Notes: generated by a model from the sequence alone, not told the origin. DNA of 64,000 nt from Massospora cicadina (GCA_022478985.1 JAKSZP010014959.1:1-64000), one strand, 5' to 3'; shown: positions 1 through 13,046, counted from the first letter of the stretch. A program made the numbers and translations.

Positions 1-1600
1 ACTGGGAATTCATTATCCAGACTAATGACTTATTAATGGCAAATTCTCTATTTTAAGTCAAGTAGATGATGATGGGGAAGAGCATCTGGTGGAATATATG
101 AGCAGAACATTCACGCCAGCAGAAAGGAACTACACCATTTTAGAACGTTAGTGCTAAATGTTGATTTAAGTTTGAAAATACTTTGAGTGCTTATGGGACA
201 CATTTCAAAATTATGACCTACTACTCGTCCCTATGCTGGTTACATATTCTTAAGGAACCAGAGGTGCTACTAAACTAATGATCTTTAAAACTACTAGCCT
301 ACGAACTTTAAAGTATACACCAAGCAGGATTAGCACATCAGAATGCTGACAAACTATTGAGATTGATTGCTGTTCAAGTTGTCTAATATCAAGCTTTATA
401 AATTATATAATCTGATGATTAAAGGGTATAAGGGGTTTAAGCCCAAAAAACTTAAATTGCGCTGAAGAAAGCAATGTAATATACTTAAATTAAGAATGAT
501 AATCTCTACAAGTTGGTTAACAGAAAATGGTATTTATTACTTAAATCACTAGAACATATTAAAAATAATTAAGCTGCACAAAAAGCCTTTGGCCATGGGG
601 GCCCAAGATTAACCATGGACCATATATGCCAGTTACGACTGTAAATTAATCAGCTATGATGTCACAGATTATCTGGCCAGTTGCGTGGAATGTCAACTCT
701 ACAAAACTCATTTGAGTGTAACAGAATACCAATTAGTAATCCCTGGTTCTCTTGATACAGGTGTTAATATACGCTATTGGAACCTTGAGTGTTAGTACTG
801 GGGGAGTAGAGTAAATGGTAGTTGAAATAGACCCTCTGACTAGTTGATTTATGATGAAGACCTTGAGCAAAGTGATGCTACAAGCACGGCGAGATTCATA
901 CTGGACTAATTATTGTACCAGCATTGATGCCCACAAGCTTATCAAGTGACAACAGGACCAACTTTATGTCATATGTTATCCAAAAAAAATAATGACCTAA
1001 AGAAAATCTAAGGATTGGTGTCCATTCCCTACTGCCAGATATAAAGGGAATGTAGAAAGCGTCAAAGAAAATCTAGCTGTGGTGCTTCAAAGATTGGTAG
1101 TGGGGAAAACTTCCAATTAGGGATCTTATCTGAGTTCAGTTAACTTCACATATATTATTAGTTATCATACAGTGAAAGGGAAGACACCAAATGAACTCTT
1201 ATATGACTGAATAACCTTATTACCAAAAATTTATAAACATCAGTGGAACCAGCTTTGGGGATGAGTACAGAGAAATATTCAACCCAACTGGCGAATATTA
1301 TGATAAAATTGCAATCACAGGCGTTTGATACAACGTTGTAGAGAAAATTTAGAGCAAATAAGGTGGAAAATAAGAATTGAACAGCGCTGAAAATGTATCA
1401 TGTGGGAGATAGGGTAGTGTATTGTGTTACCCATGAATTTATAAATAAACAAGTTGGACGCTCTATGGTTTGGTTCATTTGAGATTATGGCAAAGATTGT
1501 GACAGATGCCTATATGCCAAAAGTTATCACTGATGGTCATATAGCGTACAGCGTCCAAGATAAAATACTTAAAGTATTGGATCTAAGAGAAAAAATAAAT
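1..1600 (+). pseudogene. Ty3/gypsy pol remnant (RNase H and integrase)
   Basis: Translated piecewise, this stretch gives the tail of a Ty3/gypsy polyprotein. Near 100-150 it reads an RNase H segment (SRTFTPAERNYTILER). At 682-693 it has a C-x2-C pair of the integrase zinc-binding domain, followed by a decayed core, and near 1195 the C-terminal ELLYD motif (usually ELLYG). Stops and frameshifts occur every few dozen codons, so nothing is expressed as a full protein. RNase H would degrade the RNA of the reverse-transcription hybrid and integrase would insert the cDNA. The element begins left of the window; the LTR at 4377 is its probable 3' end, with the ORF1-only element at 1898-3787 inserted between. 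Family assignment is firm, boundaries are not. Confidence 0.75.
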
Positions 1601-1879
1601 TGAAATTTTCTATGTGAACACTGAAACTACTAACAATTGCTTATTTTCCAGTTTATTGGTTAAGTCAAAAGAGTTACCACTGTACCATAATGGCTGATTA
1701 AGTTAAAAAGGACATCTGAACCAGAATAGTTGGAAAATAAAATATGGACATCTGAACCTACTGATAACAGGTCAAGTCCCATTGCAATAAGAGAAAAGTT
1801 GATATAAAAAAATATATAAAAAATATAAGAGAAAAAAATTAGAGAAAAAATACAAAAAGACAATAAATGAAAAATATAA
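1601..1879. other. AT-rich stretch without gene
   Basis: Very AT-rich sequence, with A-rich low-complexity runs at about 1790-1880. I see no coding motif. It probably lies between the end of the pol remnant and the insertion point of the ORF1-only element. Confidence 0.6.
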
Positions 1880-1897
1880 AAAGTTGTTATTTATTTT

Positions 1898-3787
1898 CAA
1901 TTTATTCGAGGTACGCCAACCAGGGGATGGACAGTACCAAATCACAACACTAAAAATGACAAAACAAAACTACTAACCAGGTGGGAAGCAGAAACCGCTA
2001 ACCCATCATGGCAGGGGGTGAGGAGTGGTCAGGGGGTTGGTTTTCAGAAAGACCCGCCTTGATCAAGGGATGTTGGTTACAGTACCAGATCAGAGCAGAG
2101 AGCCAGGGCGTTGGGGCATCCACATAGTGGGGGTGGAGGTCAGCGTAGTAGGAGTTTTCCACTTCCTCATCAAGATAATGATGGGAAAGTGTTTCAACAA
2201 AAGCTGCGAGGAGAACTTCAGCTTCTTTGCAGGCTTCAGGAAGTTGGGTGAAAAGGGAGATACTGTGGCAGGTGATTTTTGCTGAGGGGTTGAATGAAGC
2301 AAGCGTTGCGACATTCATGACAGCAACTTCAGCATCATTGAATAGTTTTGAAATGTCACTGCAGGGAGATTCAGGGAAGTCAGGGGGGAAGAAGAGGGTG
2401 GGCAGGCCATGCTGGAGCTGAGCCACTGACTGGGCCACCGCGGTGTGTAGTTTTGGGCACTGAGGAGAGGCCACCGCAGCTAAGGCGAGCTGGTGGTCAC
2501 TTTGGAAGGGGGTTGTATTGGGCAGAGGAGCAAAATGGCGAGGGGTAGGGGTTTCATTGAAGTTGGGAAGGAAAAAATTCTGATTGATCATAATCGCCTT
2601 GGCAGAGAGGTTGACCAGTATGCTTATTAATGAGGACATTACCTGATTCGTCAGTCTCAGCCAATAGATCTCATGTTTTGGTTCACTGGAATAGTTGCGT
2701 TCAAATTTGAGTGGGTAGGATTGGGCGAATGGGCGGCTGCTTGGGTGCCAATGGTGGTCCAAGCATATCTCTGATTGGCTGGGGTGGATTTAGGTGGGAG
2801 AGCGAGTCTGGAGGTTTTGGGGGGGCTGATTTTCCATGTGGGCCCACTGAACGAGATTGGAGGGTGGGAGGGGGCATCATAGCGCCCCAAACTGAACCTC
2901 CAGAGGGGGGCACAGAAGCTGCAGCAGCGGACTTGGCCTGAGGGCACACTTTTTTTGCATGGTCGAGGCCAAAGAAGAGGGAACAAATCTGCCTACCATT
3001 ATTGACCCAAGCCCAAAAGAAATAATCAGGCGCTGCAGCCACACTAGCGCAGGGTGGGATTTGTTGGGCTATGGTAGGGTGGTGTGGTACGATGGTGGCT
3101 GTTGCACGAGGAGCAGCAAGGCGCTCTGCACCAGATGGAATGGCAAAGATGAGGTTGGGCTGAGTGCCATAAGCCATGAGCCCCGCAACCAACTGGTCAA
3201 ACAGAACCTGGGGTGGAAGGTGGGATGGGAGATTTGCAAAGGATACCACCAGTGTGGTGTCTGAAGGGAGGCGAGTACGGGTTGTGGGAATGGGGGTTTT
3301 TTTTTTATAAATTAAAGGAGTTTGTGCTGCCGCTTCAGCATCCTCCTCAGAATGGAACCCAACGTCAAAGTAGCCCTTAAAAGGGTGGAAGTCTATAAAG
3401 CCAGTTGATGCAAAGGCCGCAGTGGCTAGGTCAATAATTGCCTTATCAGCATATGGGAACAAACACCCATAGACCACTCTGAGGCAATAGCGAATTGTGG
3501 AGCGAGGGAGGGTGAGAGGATCGGGGTGAGAAGGGTGGACGCGCGCCAGGTGGAGCGCTAAGTCCCATGGGGGGACAAAACGGTTGGAAGCAGTGGGTGG
3601 GCTGTTTGAGCCCATCCAAACGCGCTTGTCTGCGGGGCAGAAAATGCTAGGTGGGGGTGCACCGCTGCCCCACACTGGGGTGGCAGGCGGCGGAGTCAAG
3701 GACATCAAAGAATAGGTTTGGGCAGACGGCTGTGGATAAATAAAACTTAAATTTAAAATCGCTCAAAAGTGACTTTAGCAGTAAAAG
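1898..3787 (-). mobile_element. ORF1-only non-LTR element, copy 1 (HAL1-like)
   Basis: A 1,890-bp unit on the minus strand, closely matching 40,687-42,581 over its whole length. It is flanked by a target-site duplication: AAAGTTGTTATTTATTTT at 1880-1897 and the same sequence with a 3-bp indel at 3788-3808. The sense-strand order is a leader of about 80 bp, a gag-like ORF1 with a CCHC knuckle, a 3' UTR and an AATAAAT end. There is no endonuclease or reverse transcriptase. Its 3' end resembles that of the LINE at 23,899-29,174, which could have mobilised it. ORF1 is broken by frameshifts. A 5'-truncated LINE would keep the 3' reverse transcriptase part and lose ORF1, which is the opposite of what is seen. 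Confidence 0.8.
1998..3708 (-). pseudogene. ORF1 (gag-like, CCHC) of ORF1-only element copy 1
   Basis: Reading starts at ATG 3708 on the minus strand (MMSLTPPPATPVWG). The first open part runs to 2701 (335 aa), then coding continues in other frames (2986-2657 and 2762-1998), so at least two frameshifts break it; copy 2 joins these parts in one frame. The N-terminal region is Pro-rich. The middle has a conserved segment (STIRYCLRVVYG) comparable in position to the ORF1 core of the LINE at 24 kb. Near 2958-3000 lies a CCHC zinc knuckle in which the second Cys has become Phe (C-SL-F-x4-H-x4-C). LINE ORF1 proteins bind RNA and form the transposition particle. The C-terminal part is Pro/Gln-rich and unknown to me. 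Confidence 0.7.
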
Positions 3788-3808
3788 AAAGTTGTTGATA
3801 TTTATTTT

Positions 3809-4376
3809 GTTGGAATTAAAAGTATCTGGTGTTGTTCCCATCTACCATTGTCAAGTGATGATAAGGGGGATGAGTTAGAAAAGTTTAAAGAAGACTGAAA
3901 ATGTTATAATGATCAGTCTAGATTGAAACTGGATCCACCATGAAAAGGCCTGAAAATAAAGGAGAATGAGAAGTACCGCTCTGATTGAAAACAGAGAGTT
4001 CATGGGGAGTACAGGTACCAATGATTTAGTGAAGCCAACAAAGAATAATTTAAAATTAACGTAAGGTCATAAAAGCCCAACATGGGGAAATATAGGCTTT
4101 TCAGAAATATTATCAGCAAAAATGACCAAAATAGTCCTGGTATGGCATGGCATGGGGCCATACAACCGCGCTCAAAGGAGGCGGAAGCAATAATGAGAGG
4201 AAAATGAAACGCGCTAAGGAGAAGGATCATGCAGAGACACATTGAGCGAGGAAAAATGACATGGACTATGAGAAATTAAACTTAAAACATGCTAGCAGAC
4301 TCAGTCCAGGAATGAAGAAAAGTCTGCCTATGAAAATCTATCGTCACTGGATAATATGGTTAAGTGGGGGATGAGT
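3809..4376 (+). other. Decayed 3' part of Ty3/gypsy element with polypurine tract
   Basis: No open frame of note. A purine-rich stretch ending in AAGTGGGGGATGAG at about 4361-4374 directly precedes an LTR start, as a polypurine tract should. The rest is probably the worn C-terminal end of the pol remnant at 1-1600, displaced by the ORF1-only insertion. Confidence 0.45.
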
Positions 4377-5474
4377 TGTGATTTTAGTATGTCCACATTA
4401 TCCAGATTAATTAATTATATTACCATCTTCTTGCCCACTAGGGGATGAGACCCTCTAGTGGATGTGAGAGTTATCATTTTAAATAACTATTGCTTTTATA
4501 TTATCCTTAACAAATATTAACTAATACGTTAGGATATGATTCTTCCAGGTTATTATGTTTTGTTGGAGATAATCCCTGACAATTAACAAGGGATTTAATT
4601 ATTGATTTGAGTATTGATAAATTTAATTTTTATATTATGAGCTGATCAGAGTTTGTCGCCAATTAATTAAGGATTTTATAGTTAAAGGGTGTTGATGACG
4701 CTTCTGATAACAACTTGAAAGCTAAACTTTCAGTTGATGTGACCTTCTGTTAATGGTTAAGCGTCCCATCACCTAGGTAGATTGCTAGCTTAATAAGGAT
4801 AATCCGCTGGGGTTGTCAAAGGGGTAGAACACGTTCCTTGATTTAACCTAGAAGGGGTTGTCTTCTAGTAAGCGGCGAAATCTTTTATTAGATGGATGAG
4901 AATAAATCTTCGTTTTTGACTTCTCCATAGGGATAATCCATTAAAGACAGTTGTCATTTTGTAAATGGGGTGCTAATGGAAGATTTGGTTTCTAAATTTC
5001 CCTATAATTTCTTTGTTTCTTGTAAAAATAAAGTAGATCCTTAGAAACTTAAAGCTTTATATTAATTTTAGACTGTCATACATTTAGTTTATAATTTACG
5101 CTTAGAATCAGAGTTGAAAGATAAGATATAATTTGTCTATTTATTGCTGTCAAAATTTCTGCGGCCTCCTGCGTCAAGAGAGTAAGTTTTAACCTCTGAA
5201 CCTAATGATAGGTTAGTTCCACCAGAAGGAAGAGTCAGTGGGAGAATTTCCCTTGCATTCCAGAAATACTTTCAAGGATTAGAAAGATGAGCGTTATCAC
5301 TAGTCTAGCGTTGGAGACAATACTCAACTTGGTTTTAAGAATCTCAACTGGAGCAATAGTCTTCATACTATTACCACCATCCAACTTTTATTAACAATAA
5401 ATTACAACTCACACATCAGAACATGTGCACTAGACATGAGAGATAAAGCGAGCAACATATCTTAAAAAGATACA
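4377..5474 (+). mobile_element. LTR, Ty3/gypsy
   Basis: Begins TGTGATTTTAGTATG after a polypurine-like tract and ends ACA two bases before a primer-binding site at 5477. About 1.1 kb, AT-rich, with no coding. It sits between internal sequence on its left and a PBS with leader on its right, so it either joins two tandem elements or is the 3' LTR of the left one fused to a second copy. I found no clear partner LTR in the window. The left boundary rests on the TG after the purine tract. Confidence 0.55.
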
Positions 5475-5476
5475 TT

Positions 5477-5494
5477 TGGTGCTCACAACAGGGG
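5477..5494 (+). other. tRNA primer-binding site
   Basis: TGGTGCTCACAACAGGGG follows the LTR end by two bases. It differs by one base from the PBS of element F at 45,220 and is related to those of E (20,271) and C (16,324, minus strand). The TGG complements a tRNA 3' CCA. The tRNA species was not identified. Confidence 0.65.
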
Positions 5495-5589
5495 GTAGTT
5501 GAGTAGCTGAGGCTTAAAAGTTTAAAAATTCTTTCTCATAGTGGCTTTGAGGTGGCAGTAATCAATTACAACTCAATTATTAAAATCCT

Positions 5590-8500
5590 TATTTCTTAAA
5601 ATCATAATGGGGCTGGCTCAGAAACTTTTAAAGGCACAATCATTCCAATCTTTAGAAGTTTGAAAATCTCTTCTCTGACCACTTTATTGCTAAATTGGGA
5701 GCGCCTGATTGAACTCTTTCTTATGGGTGCATGATTCCTAGTGTCCACAAAATGTTGTACTCTTTTTGCAAAACCTAGATCAAAGTCATCTTAAGTGAAG
5801 ATATCTTAATATCATTCAAATAAATCCAATGCTTCATAATTTTGCTGTTTGGATATTTCATATGCAATTCTCGTGGAATTACAGCATGTGACCCCAAGCC
5901 CTCGTTGGGTATTCCAATTTTTGACAAGTCACTGAATTCTACGGCTGAATTCAATTTTTCCTTGGGTACCATATGTATAAAAGTGACAACTTTTTTTATC
6001 TTGATATTCTGTTTCATTAAATCTGCCAACAACACGTTAATTTCTCCATTCCCTGGTATGAATTTTCCAGGCGTTACACTGAAATTATCTGTTAATGATT
6101 CCAGGATGGCATGACCACCACATACAATACTTCTGTTATATCAAATGTGGTACCAGTACTCATAACAGTTGGTGGCCTGGGGCTATAGTTGCATCTTTGT
6201 TTAAACTTAGCGGTATTCCTTATTTTTTTATTAAAGACATTGGGCAATAGTCATCTTCAATATTCCCTTTGTGTATATTAATTGTTATTATTCCTTTGGC
6301 GTAGTATATAGTAAATTTTGATGGCAACTTGTGGGCTTGATGTTAGTGTAACTTTAATATATTGAAATTATCTAACCCAATATTGTAACATCTTTAAAAG
6401 TCGCAAGAAATAACATAAGTTCATAAAAATCTTGTTACAATTTTATATTTCATAGCAGTGTTTGGTAGCATAATTAAAAGTGCTGAATCTATAAGAACAC
6501 CAAACTGCAGCGCCAGATGCAATATGTTCCTTTGATTTTTGTACTATTATAGTCCAATATCCTGTATTCTTGGATGTGCCCAATACAAGAAGCTATTTTT
6601 AATCTTCTTGACTATTTTAATCGAGTTAATATTCATGGGCGCTCCACTGTCAATAATTGCTACAACTTTGATTGTGTTGACAAAAATCCAGCATAATTGC
6701 ACCATAAGTAATAAAAATTTGTTGAGTTTACTAAGTGAAGATGTGTAGAATATAAAGAATTGAGAGTGCATTTCAGAGTGATTATGATGCTAGGACATTT
6801 GGTGATAAATGTATCAATAGGAATTGCTATGTTCTCCCCTTTCATACTTGGGGAATTAGTTGACCAACTTGCCCCTCAGCTGGTGTGTTCTTAATAATCT
6901 GTTGTACATACGCTTTTTAAACTACCTCAGTTACTTCAGAGTCAGCTGCTTTTTCTGTGAGCAAATTACCACATGCACATCATTGGAGATTACATGATGT
7001 ACTTGAGTAGGGTCCATAAAGTAGTGTCCATATTGATATTCAAGCCCACTTAGCCAGCATGTTCATTTCAATCATTTGAGAGTGGTAGTTCCAGCACAAT
7101 AAAATATCCGTTTCTATTGTGCATCCACTTTTCCCTCCTCCTAATAATTAATAGGAGGTACTACATTAACATTGCATTAGTAGAAACTTAGGGAATATTG
7201 TCCTTTCCAATTGCAATTATAGAAAGTAATTTAATTTGCTGAAGTGATGCATTTGTATTTTCAGATTGCTCATTCTTATATTATTTACTGAAATTCCTTT
7301 TTTGTTGTTGTCAAATGATATTCCTTGAGTGCCTACAGTTCTTGGTATGACACCATATGTTAGTGGAACCAAGAGTTCAAGAGCTTTGATACAAATAAAC
7401 AACCAATTCAGATGTCATATGGGTTAAACATCTGATGGCAATAAGATATTTATTAACCAATAAAGTTGCAATACATGTTGCAATGCAATTTTAGCATAAA
7501 AAATAATCATATCCTTAGCGTCTAAGACAACTTGGGCTTTGTAATAAAACCTATCTGCAAATTCAGCAAATGTTCATACTTCTTAAAGCCTATATCTATG
7601 AAATTAGCTTTCCAAGTTGACATTTGTTCAGGTACTCCAATTCTCAAAAAAGCCTCTTCAGCCTCAGTATAAGTAGTGTGTCTTCCAAATGTGCATGATC
7701 AACTCAACGTTCCATTCATCTAAACAGTTGGTAATGGTAGCAGCCTTGTTATGGCCACTAGCACCTTACATGGTCATTTCAAATCTCTTAACAAAAGTGA
7801 CCACGTTACATCTTGTCAAAGATAAGCAGATTAAAAGGTTTGAGTCATCATCCTCTCTTTCAGGTTGGTTGCAACTATTTCTCAACTGACATACCTGGTG
7901 TCATAGAACGCTGAGTTGCAGCGCCCTGAGCAGAAGAGATTGGATTGGCCAAAGCAATCATAATACCTGGCATCTTTTGACGTGGCCCAGAATTGTATTT
8001 CATATTGACCTCTAAAGCTTCATTCTCATGATATTCAGAGGTGTCAATGCTATTAGAATTTTTCTGGGTTCACTGACATTGACCATCATCCAAATCTTTA
8101 ATCCAAAAATTAATATTTAGCTCCAAGTCCATATGGCCCAGTTTTTTAACATCAATCTCATTATTTCCTAATTTTGACTGGTCATTTGCAGTTGGAGAAC
8201 AGAAATTGCTTGATCTTTCTCTTTGACTAATTTTTAAAATTGTTTACTTCTCCATGTAGAATAATATTTTAATCATCAAAGAGTAACATTTTATTAAGGT
8301 TGTTAATTTGATAACTCAACCTTTTCACTGAGTCTTGAAATCTCTTATATTCAGTTTTTTGTATTATAAACCTTGTGTTCCAATAATTTATTTCACGCAT
8401 AATATCACCCTTCATCTCACAAATTTGATTGCTTATTTGTTGGTAAAGTTATTAAAATTTAATTTACTATTTGATTGTTCTTATTGGCCTTTATGACTAA

Positions 8501-9250
8501 GTCTAAAGAATTCTGAAGAACACATAGAAGTCTGAATCACACTATTGAACATTCATCAGCAACTCCTCTTTAGTCCAAGAAAGTTTTGAACACATTGTGC
8601 AATCTGTCAATCAGTATTTGTACTAGTTCCAATGCTCAATTGCTGGCTCATGTGGCCAAATTTGGTTCGCCTCCAAGATGGTGCAGACTTCTCCATGATT
8701 AGTATCTAGCTAATCTTATAACTCTTGCGCCGCCCAAATTGAGTTTCTTGAAAAAAAGACTAACTCAGTAATGGCTGCACGATGGCATACAATAGTGATC
8801 TGTAAGTTTTTGAAGTTATTGTGAATGAGCTCAAAAAGATATTGAGTGATGTTCTCAATCCCAAATTAGACTGTTCCTAATTTGAGCTATGAATATTAAT
8901 GGTGAGAATAATATTTCGTCCACAGAGTATCTTGATTTCATTGACAATTGTTAAATCAGGGATCTTGACTCTTTGAAGATTGTAGCTCGCTTTAGCTCCC
9001 TTATTTTAACTGCGCAGATTCTGCTAAATTGCGTTGATTAATTAAAATGAAAAAAACTGGGGCAATAATAGCAGCAAAACTATTATTTAAGTTGGGTGCT
9101 CTTAAAGCTACGTTGACTATAAGGTCCAACGCTAAACAGGAGCTTCTCCCTCTTAAAGATATCAGTGAAATGGTAGGGAATTTTACCATATCCTCTTCAC
9201 ACTGAGCCAGGCGTAAATCTAACAACAAACAACCTAAGGATATCCAATCT
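5590..9250 (-). pseudogene. Ty3/gypsy fragment B: gag, protease, start of reverse transcriptase
   Basis: Minus-strand remains of a Ty3/gypsy element. Gag-like sequence lies at about 6.9-9.2 kb. The aspartic protease is at about 6570-6770 (AIIDSGAPMNI, the D-S/T-G-A active-site motif). The region before reverse transcriptase ends near 5600 with a frame matching the segment upstream of the RT fingers (HAPIRKSS..., EEIFKLLKIGMIVP). RT proper is missing: the element is cut at about 5590, next to the PBS and leader of the oppositely oriented LTR. Stops and frameshifts are frequent. It may have been a full element truncated by recombination. Assignment of the gag part is weak. Confidence 0.6.
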
Positions 9251-9869
9251 TTGCACTCTTATTCCAAGAGTAATATAAAACCAATGTAAAAATAAGTAAG
9301 TTTTAATCAATTTAAAACTGCTTTTACTAGGAAAATATTGGGGTAATTTCAGTGTAACAGGCGCACAAATTTTCAGCTGCTCACTGTAGGAAATTTATTA
9401 TTCTTTAGGAGGATTTGACCCTTGAAACCAGCTACTGAATATGGGAAAGGTTTTATTTGCCCTAGATATTCTCCAGTAGCTTAATCCTCACAGTTTGCAA
9501 TCTTTTAGTGACAGGATCTGGACACTGTTTATAAGAACCTTGATGCCTGATGACGCCTACTACTACCAAAACAAACATTAAAAAATTATGGTAGTTTTGA
9601 CTAACGCCTCTATAATCTGATCAAAACAATTTAACATAGTAATCCAACTATTGGGTGTTAAACCTCATCAAGTAACCTACTTAATATTGTCTAGGTTGAT
9701 CCATGACAAAATTAAAAACAAAATAATTTACTGGATCCCGTCCATTTATTATATATGATAAAATAATTTAGTCAGCAATCATCTTCAAATATCAAATTGT
9801 AATACCAATTTAAGAAATACTTTATCTGTTATTGGGATATTTAATGTGGTCAGCTTACATTACAACAGC

Positions 9870-11600
9870 ACATGGACCACCACATCAATGCTGATGACAT
9901 TAAAAGGGCTTGAGGGAAAAAACTGAGTGTTGATATTGGGGACTGGCCTGATCTTGGGATCAGCATGTCATACAGGCATCTAAACCTTCTTGGATAGTTT
10001 CAACTATCCAATCCCAATAGCATCTTTTTTTAGCCATTCATGATCTCTTCTTAACTTCCCCATGTCCTGTAGTCATATGCCCCTCTAGAGTAACATTGAC
10101 CTGAGAAGAAGGGAGGATATAGGGGAGCCATTCCTTATTGACTTTCTTGTATAGCATTCCTTCCTTAATCTGGGTATCTCAGGTCGTTTTTGGGAGCCCA
10201 TCTTGGATCTCAGGAGTTTTCACCTCCCATCATTTGGGTCAGCCAATTAAAATACATAATTGGTCCTCCTCAGGGGTCAGGGAAGCAAGTACTGGCATCC
10301 TAGTGAGACCCTCAGCATTCTAATGAATTGCTCCTGCCTGATGAATAATAGTTTAGTCGTAGTTCTGAAGCCTTAGGGCTCATTAATCTAACCAGCCATC
10401 CAGGTCTATTATCTGCTGCAGCCGTTGGAGTGAGGAATGATCAGTAATAATGTTGAACTGAGTGCCATAGAGGTAGGTTTGTAAATGCTTGATTGCTAAC
10501 AAAACAGTTGGGCACTCATACTCAGTAATGCTATAGTTATGTTTAGCCTTGCTCAGGGTTTTTCTTAAATAAGATACTGGATGGTTGACCTAATTCTCAA
10601 ATTGATGGGCTAGGTAGCCCTCACAGAAAGATCACTGGCATCCATAATCAGCAGGAAGGGTCAATAAAACTGTGGCTTAACTAAAACATGTTTAGTACGT
10701 AGGCTGGACTGCAACACATTAACCCTGGTCTTGTTCAGACCGCCACTCAAAAGACACATTCTTTTGTAGGAGATAGAACATGGTCTCGACTAAGTTGGCA
10801 AATCAAGGAATTAACTGGTGGTAGTTTCCACCAAGCCAAGGAGTATTTGAATATATTTAAGGCTCTGATGCGCAACATCTTCAAGTTGGCGTCAACTTTG
10901 TCAGGATGGTTTTATACCATATTTTGAGGACTTGTGTCTAAATAATTCCATCTCAGATTGAAAGAAAGAGCACTTTAAAGGCTTGAGTTTGATTAAAGCT
11001 TTTTAAAAACAGTTAAAGATTTCCTAAAGTTGTTCTACACGGTCGTTGAAGATTCCTGAATTGACAGTGATATTGTTAAGGTACACGAGGACACAGGGAT
11101 ATTTTCAAGTCATCTAGGATTCTATCCATGGCGTGTTGAAAAGTGGCGGGCGCGTTGCAAAGGCCCTGGGGCATCCTAATGGGTTTAATTTGACCATCAT
11201 TGGCTATAAGCGAACAGTTGGTTCAATCTTTAAAGGCGAGTTCTACTTCCTATATCTGCTCACAAGATTCATAGTGGAAAAGTATTTTGACCTGGAAAGC
11301 AAATGGGGAGAGTCATCAATTTGGGGAAAGGGATAACTACCTTTATTGGCGATGGAGTTGTGCCGGCGAGAGCTTATCAACACAAGATAGCTGCCCTCCT
11401 TCTTCTAAGACAACAAAAGAGGGGAGGCAAGGGCTATGCGAAGTCAAAAATATCCCAGCTTCAAGCATCTGTTTGGGATCAACAGCTACTTGAGCTTCTT
11501 CAAACTTACTTTTTGTAGGGTCAAGACCAGATGGGGAGCGTCCAAGTCTCATTGTGATGTGGACACCATTTATTTCTTAAAATCATAGATAGACGTTGAG
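9870..11600 (-). pseudogene. Element C reverse transcriptase, RNase H, integrase start
   Basis: On the minus strand the sequence at 11,110-11,180 reads MPQGLCNAPATFQHAMDRI, the conserved RT motif before the catalytic YLDD box. RNase H follows at about 10,380-10,560 (KHNYSITEYEC, YLYGTQFNIITDHSSLQ). The integrase zinc-binding domain is at about 9930-10,090 (H...GHGE...C-M-T-C) and the core begins VISIDVV at about 9880, then matching sequence stops. Many stops and frameshifts are present. The product would copy retrotransposon RNA into DNA and integrate it. Identity by motif is secure, function is lost. Confidence 0.75.
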
Positions 11601-12299
11601 GAGAGGTCTGAGTACTCCTCCAATAATTCCTTAACATGGCTCTGTTCTCACTAGTGAGCTCGTGCTTAATAAAGGTGTCAACTAGAGCTACTAATGGAGG
11701 CAATTCCAAACCAATATCCTAAGACCTCTGAAGCTTTGAAAATTGTTAACAGCCTATATGGATAGGAGGCAAACATAAGCAGCTGGAGTACTAGGGCCAC
11801 TATCTTAGGTTTGTCAATGAGTTTAGACAGCAACACTGATATGGATCCATAAAAGGCAGGATCTAAAATTCCTGTACAGGTTAGGACCTCTTTGACCAAC
11901 GGTTATCTAGACCTCAAAGTTTTAAGAGTTATCTAGAGGGGATGTTGACTTGAACTTGGGTATTGACAATGACCTGGGACTTTGGCGTTAAAATGGTCAT
12001 CTTAGGCATATTAATTGGTATCCCTTCTTAGCCGTAGAACGCATGAGGTGGCATCTGTACATGAGAACCCCTTACAATATACTTGATTCAATCACTTAAG
12101 ATTTTACTATATAATAAGCAAGCCTGAACTTTGACTTCCATTTTGGCGTCACGTGAGGTTTTGAAAACCAGTGGGACTCAGTGTCCCAGCAGGAATAAAA
12201 ATGCCTTTTCATAGTACAAAATGGCTGAATAGTTTCATATAAACCGAGTCCTGAGGATAAGCTCATAACTCAAGTTATCTAATGCGATGATATGTGTAC

Positions 12300-13046
12300 T
12301 TAAGGAAAGCTCTCCAAAATGAATGAGTAAGAAATTGTAGCCTCAATAAACAGAGTGCATTGCAGCCCATATGTGCTGTATTTAATGTAATGTGGCAAGT
12401 CTGGAGAGATCTTAATGCGTTTCATCTTAGATGAAATGACATCAACATGGGAACCACTGTCAACAATGGCATGGACAGAAATTTTACAACTAAACAGAAA
12501 CACATAACCAAACTCCTGAACTGTGGAGGTAGAGTGAGAAACATAGGTGATTCATCAGAAGAAAAGAAAGCAGTATAAGGGTCTTTACTATCAACAGATA
12601 CCAAAACTTCTTCTTCTGGTACAACTTCAGGCTCATTAGAGTTCACTGATTGTTCTTGAGGCGATACAGGGATGTCAGCATGAAGTGTCTCTCCCTTCAT
12701 TATGACAGCCATTTTCCTGCCTCCTTGGCAAGTCTTAGCACTGTAATGAGGCCTTTGCAGTAGGAGCATCGAGTTCTAGAATTCTTCTGGTTTTTCACCA
12801 ACATAAACCTGAGGGGAGGTGGAGGAAATGGATGCAGTAGATTTGGAAAGAAAAGTAGATGCAGGAATTCATTACTTTTTCTTAATTTTCCCAAATACAG
12901 GTAAACCCATTCTTCTGGATGATCATATGCATCTGAACCTCAGGATAAGATCTTAAAGCGAAGATGATTGCAAGTTATGGCATCATCCAAGGTGATGCGG
13001 CTATTGGTGACCAAGGGCTGTGCTTGGACACAGAATGGCTGGTGAG
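12300..13046 (-). pseudogene. Element C gag C-terminus and protease
   Basis: Minus strand. Around 12,760 a C-x2-C pair (CSYCK) of a zinc knuckle is followed after a frameshift by a His and a Cys (HYSAKTC). Acidic linker sequence follows, then the aspartic protease motif AIVDSGSHVDVIS at about 12,430-12,470. These are the nucleocapsid end of gag and the processing protease of a Ty3/gypsy element. Frameshifts separate the two. The gag N-terminal half lies beyond the GC-rich insert at 14.7-16.0 kb. Confidence 0.65.

Noticed and set aside
9255..9900. Complete 3' LTR of element C
   Set aside because: Only the first 250 bp or so resemble the right LTR, and the integrase end and polypurine tract are missing.
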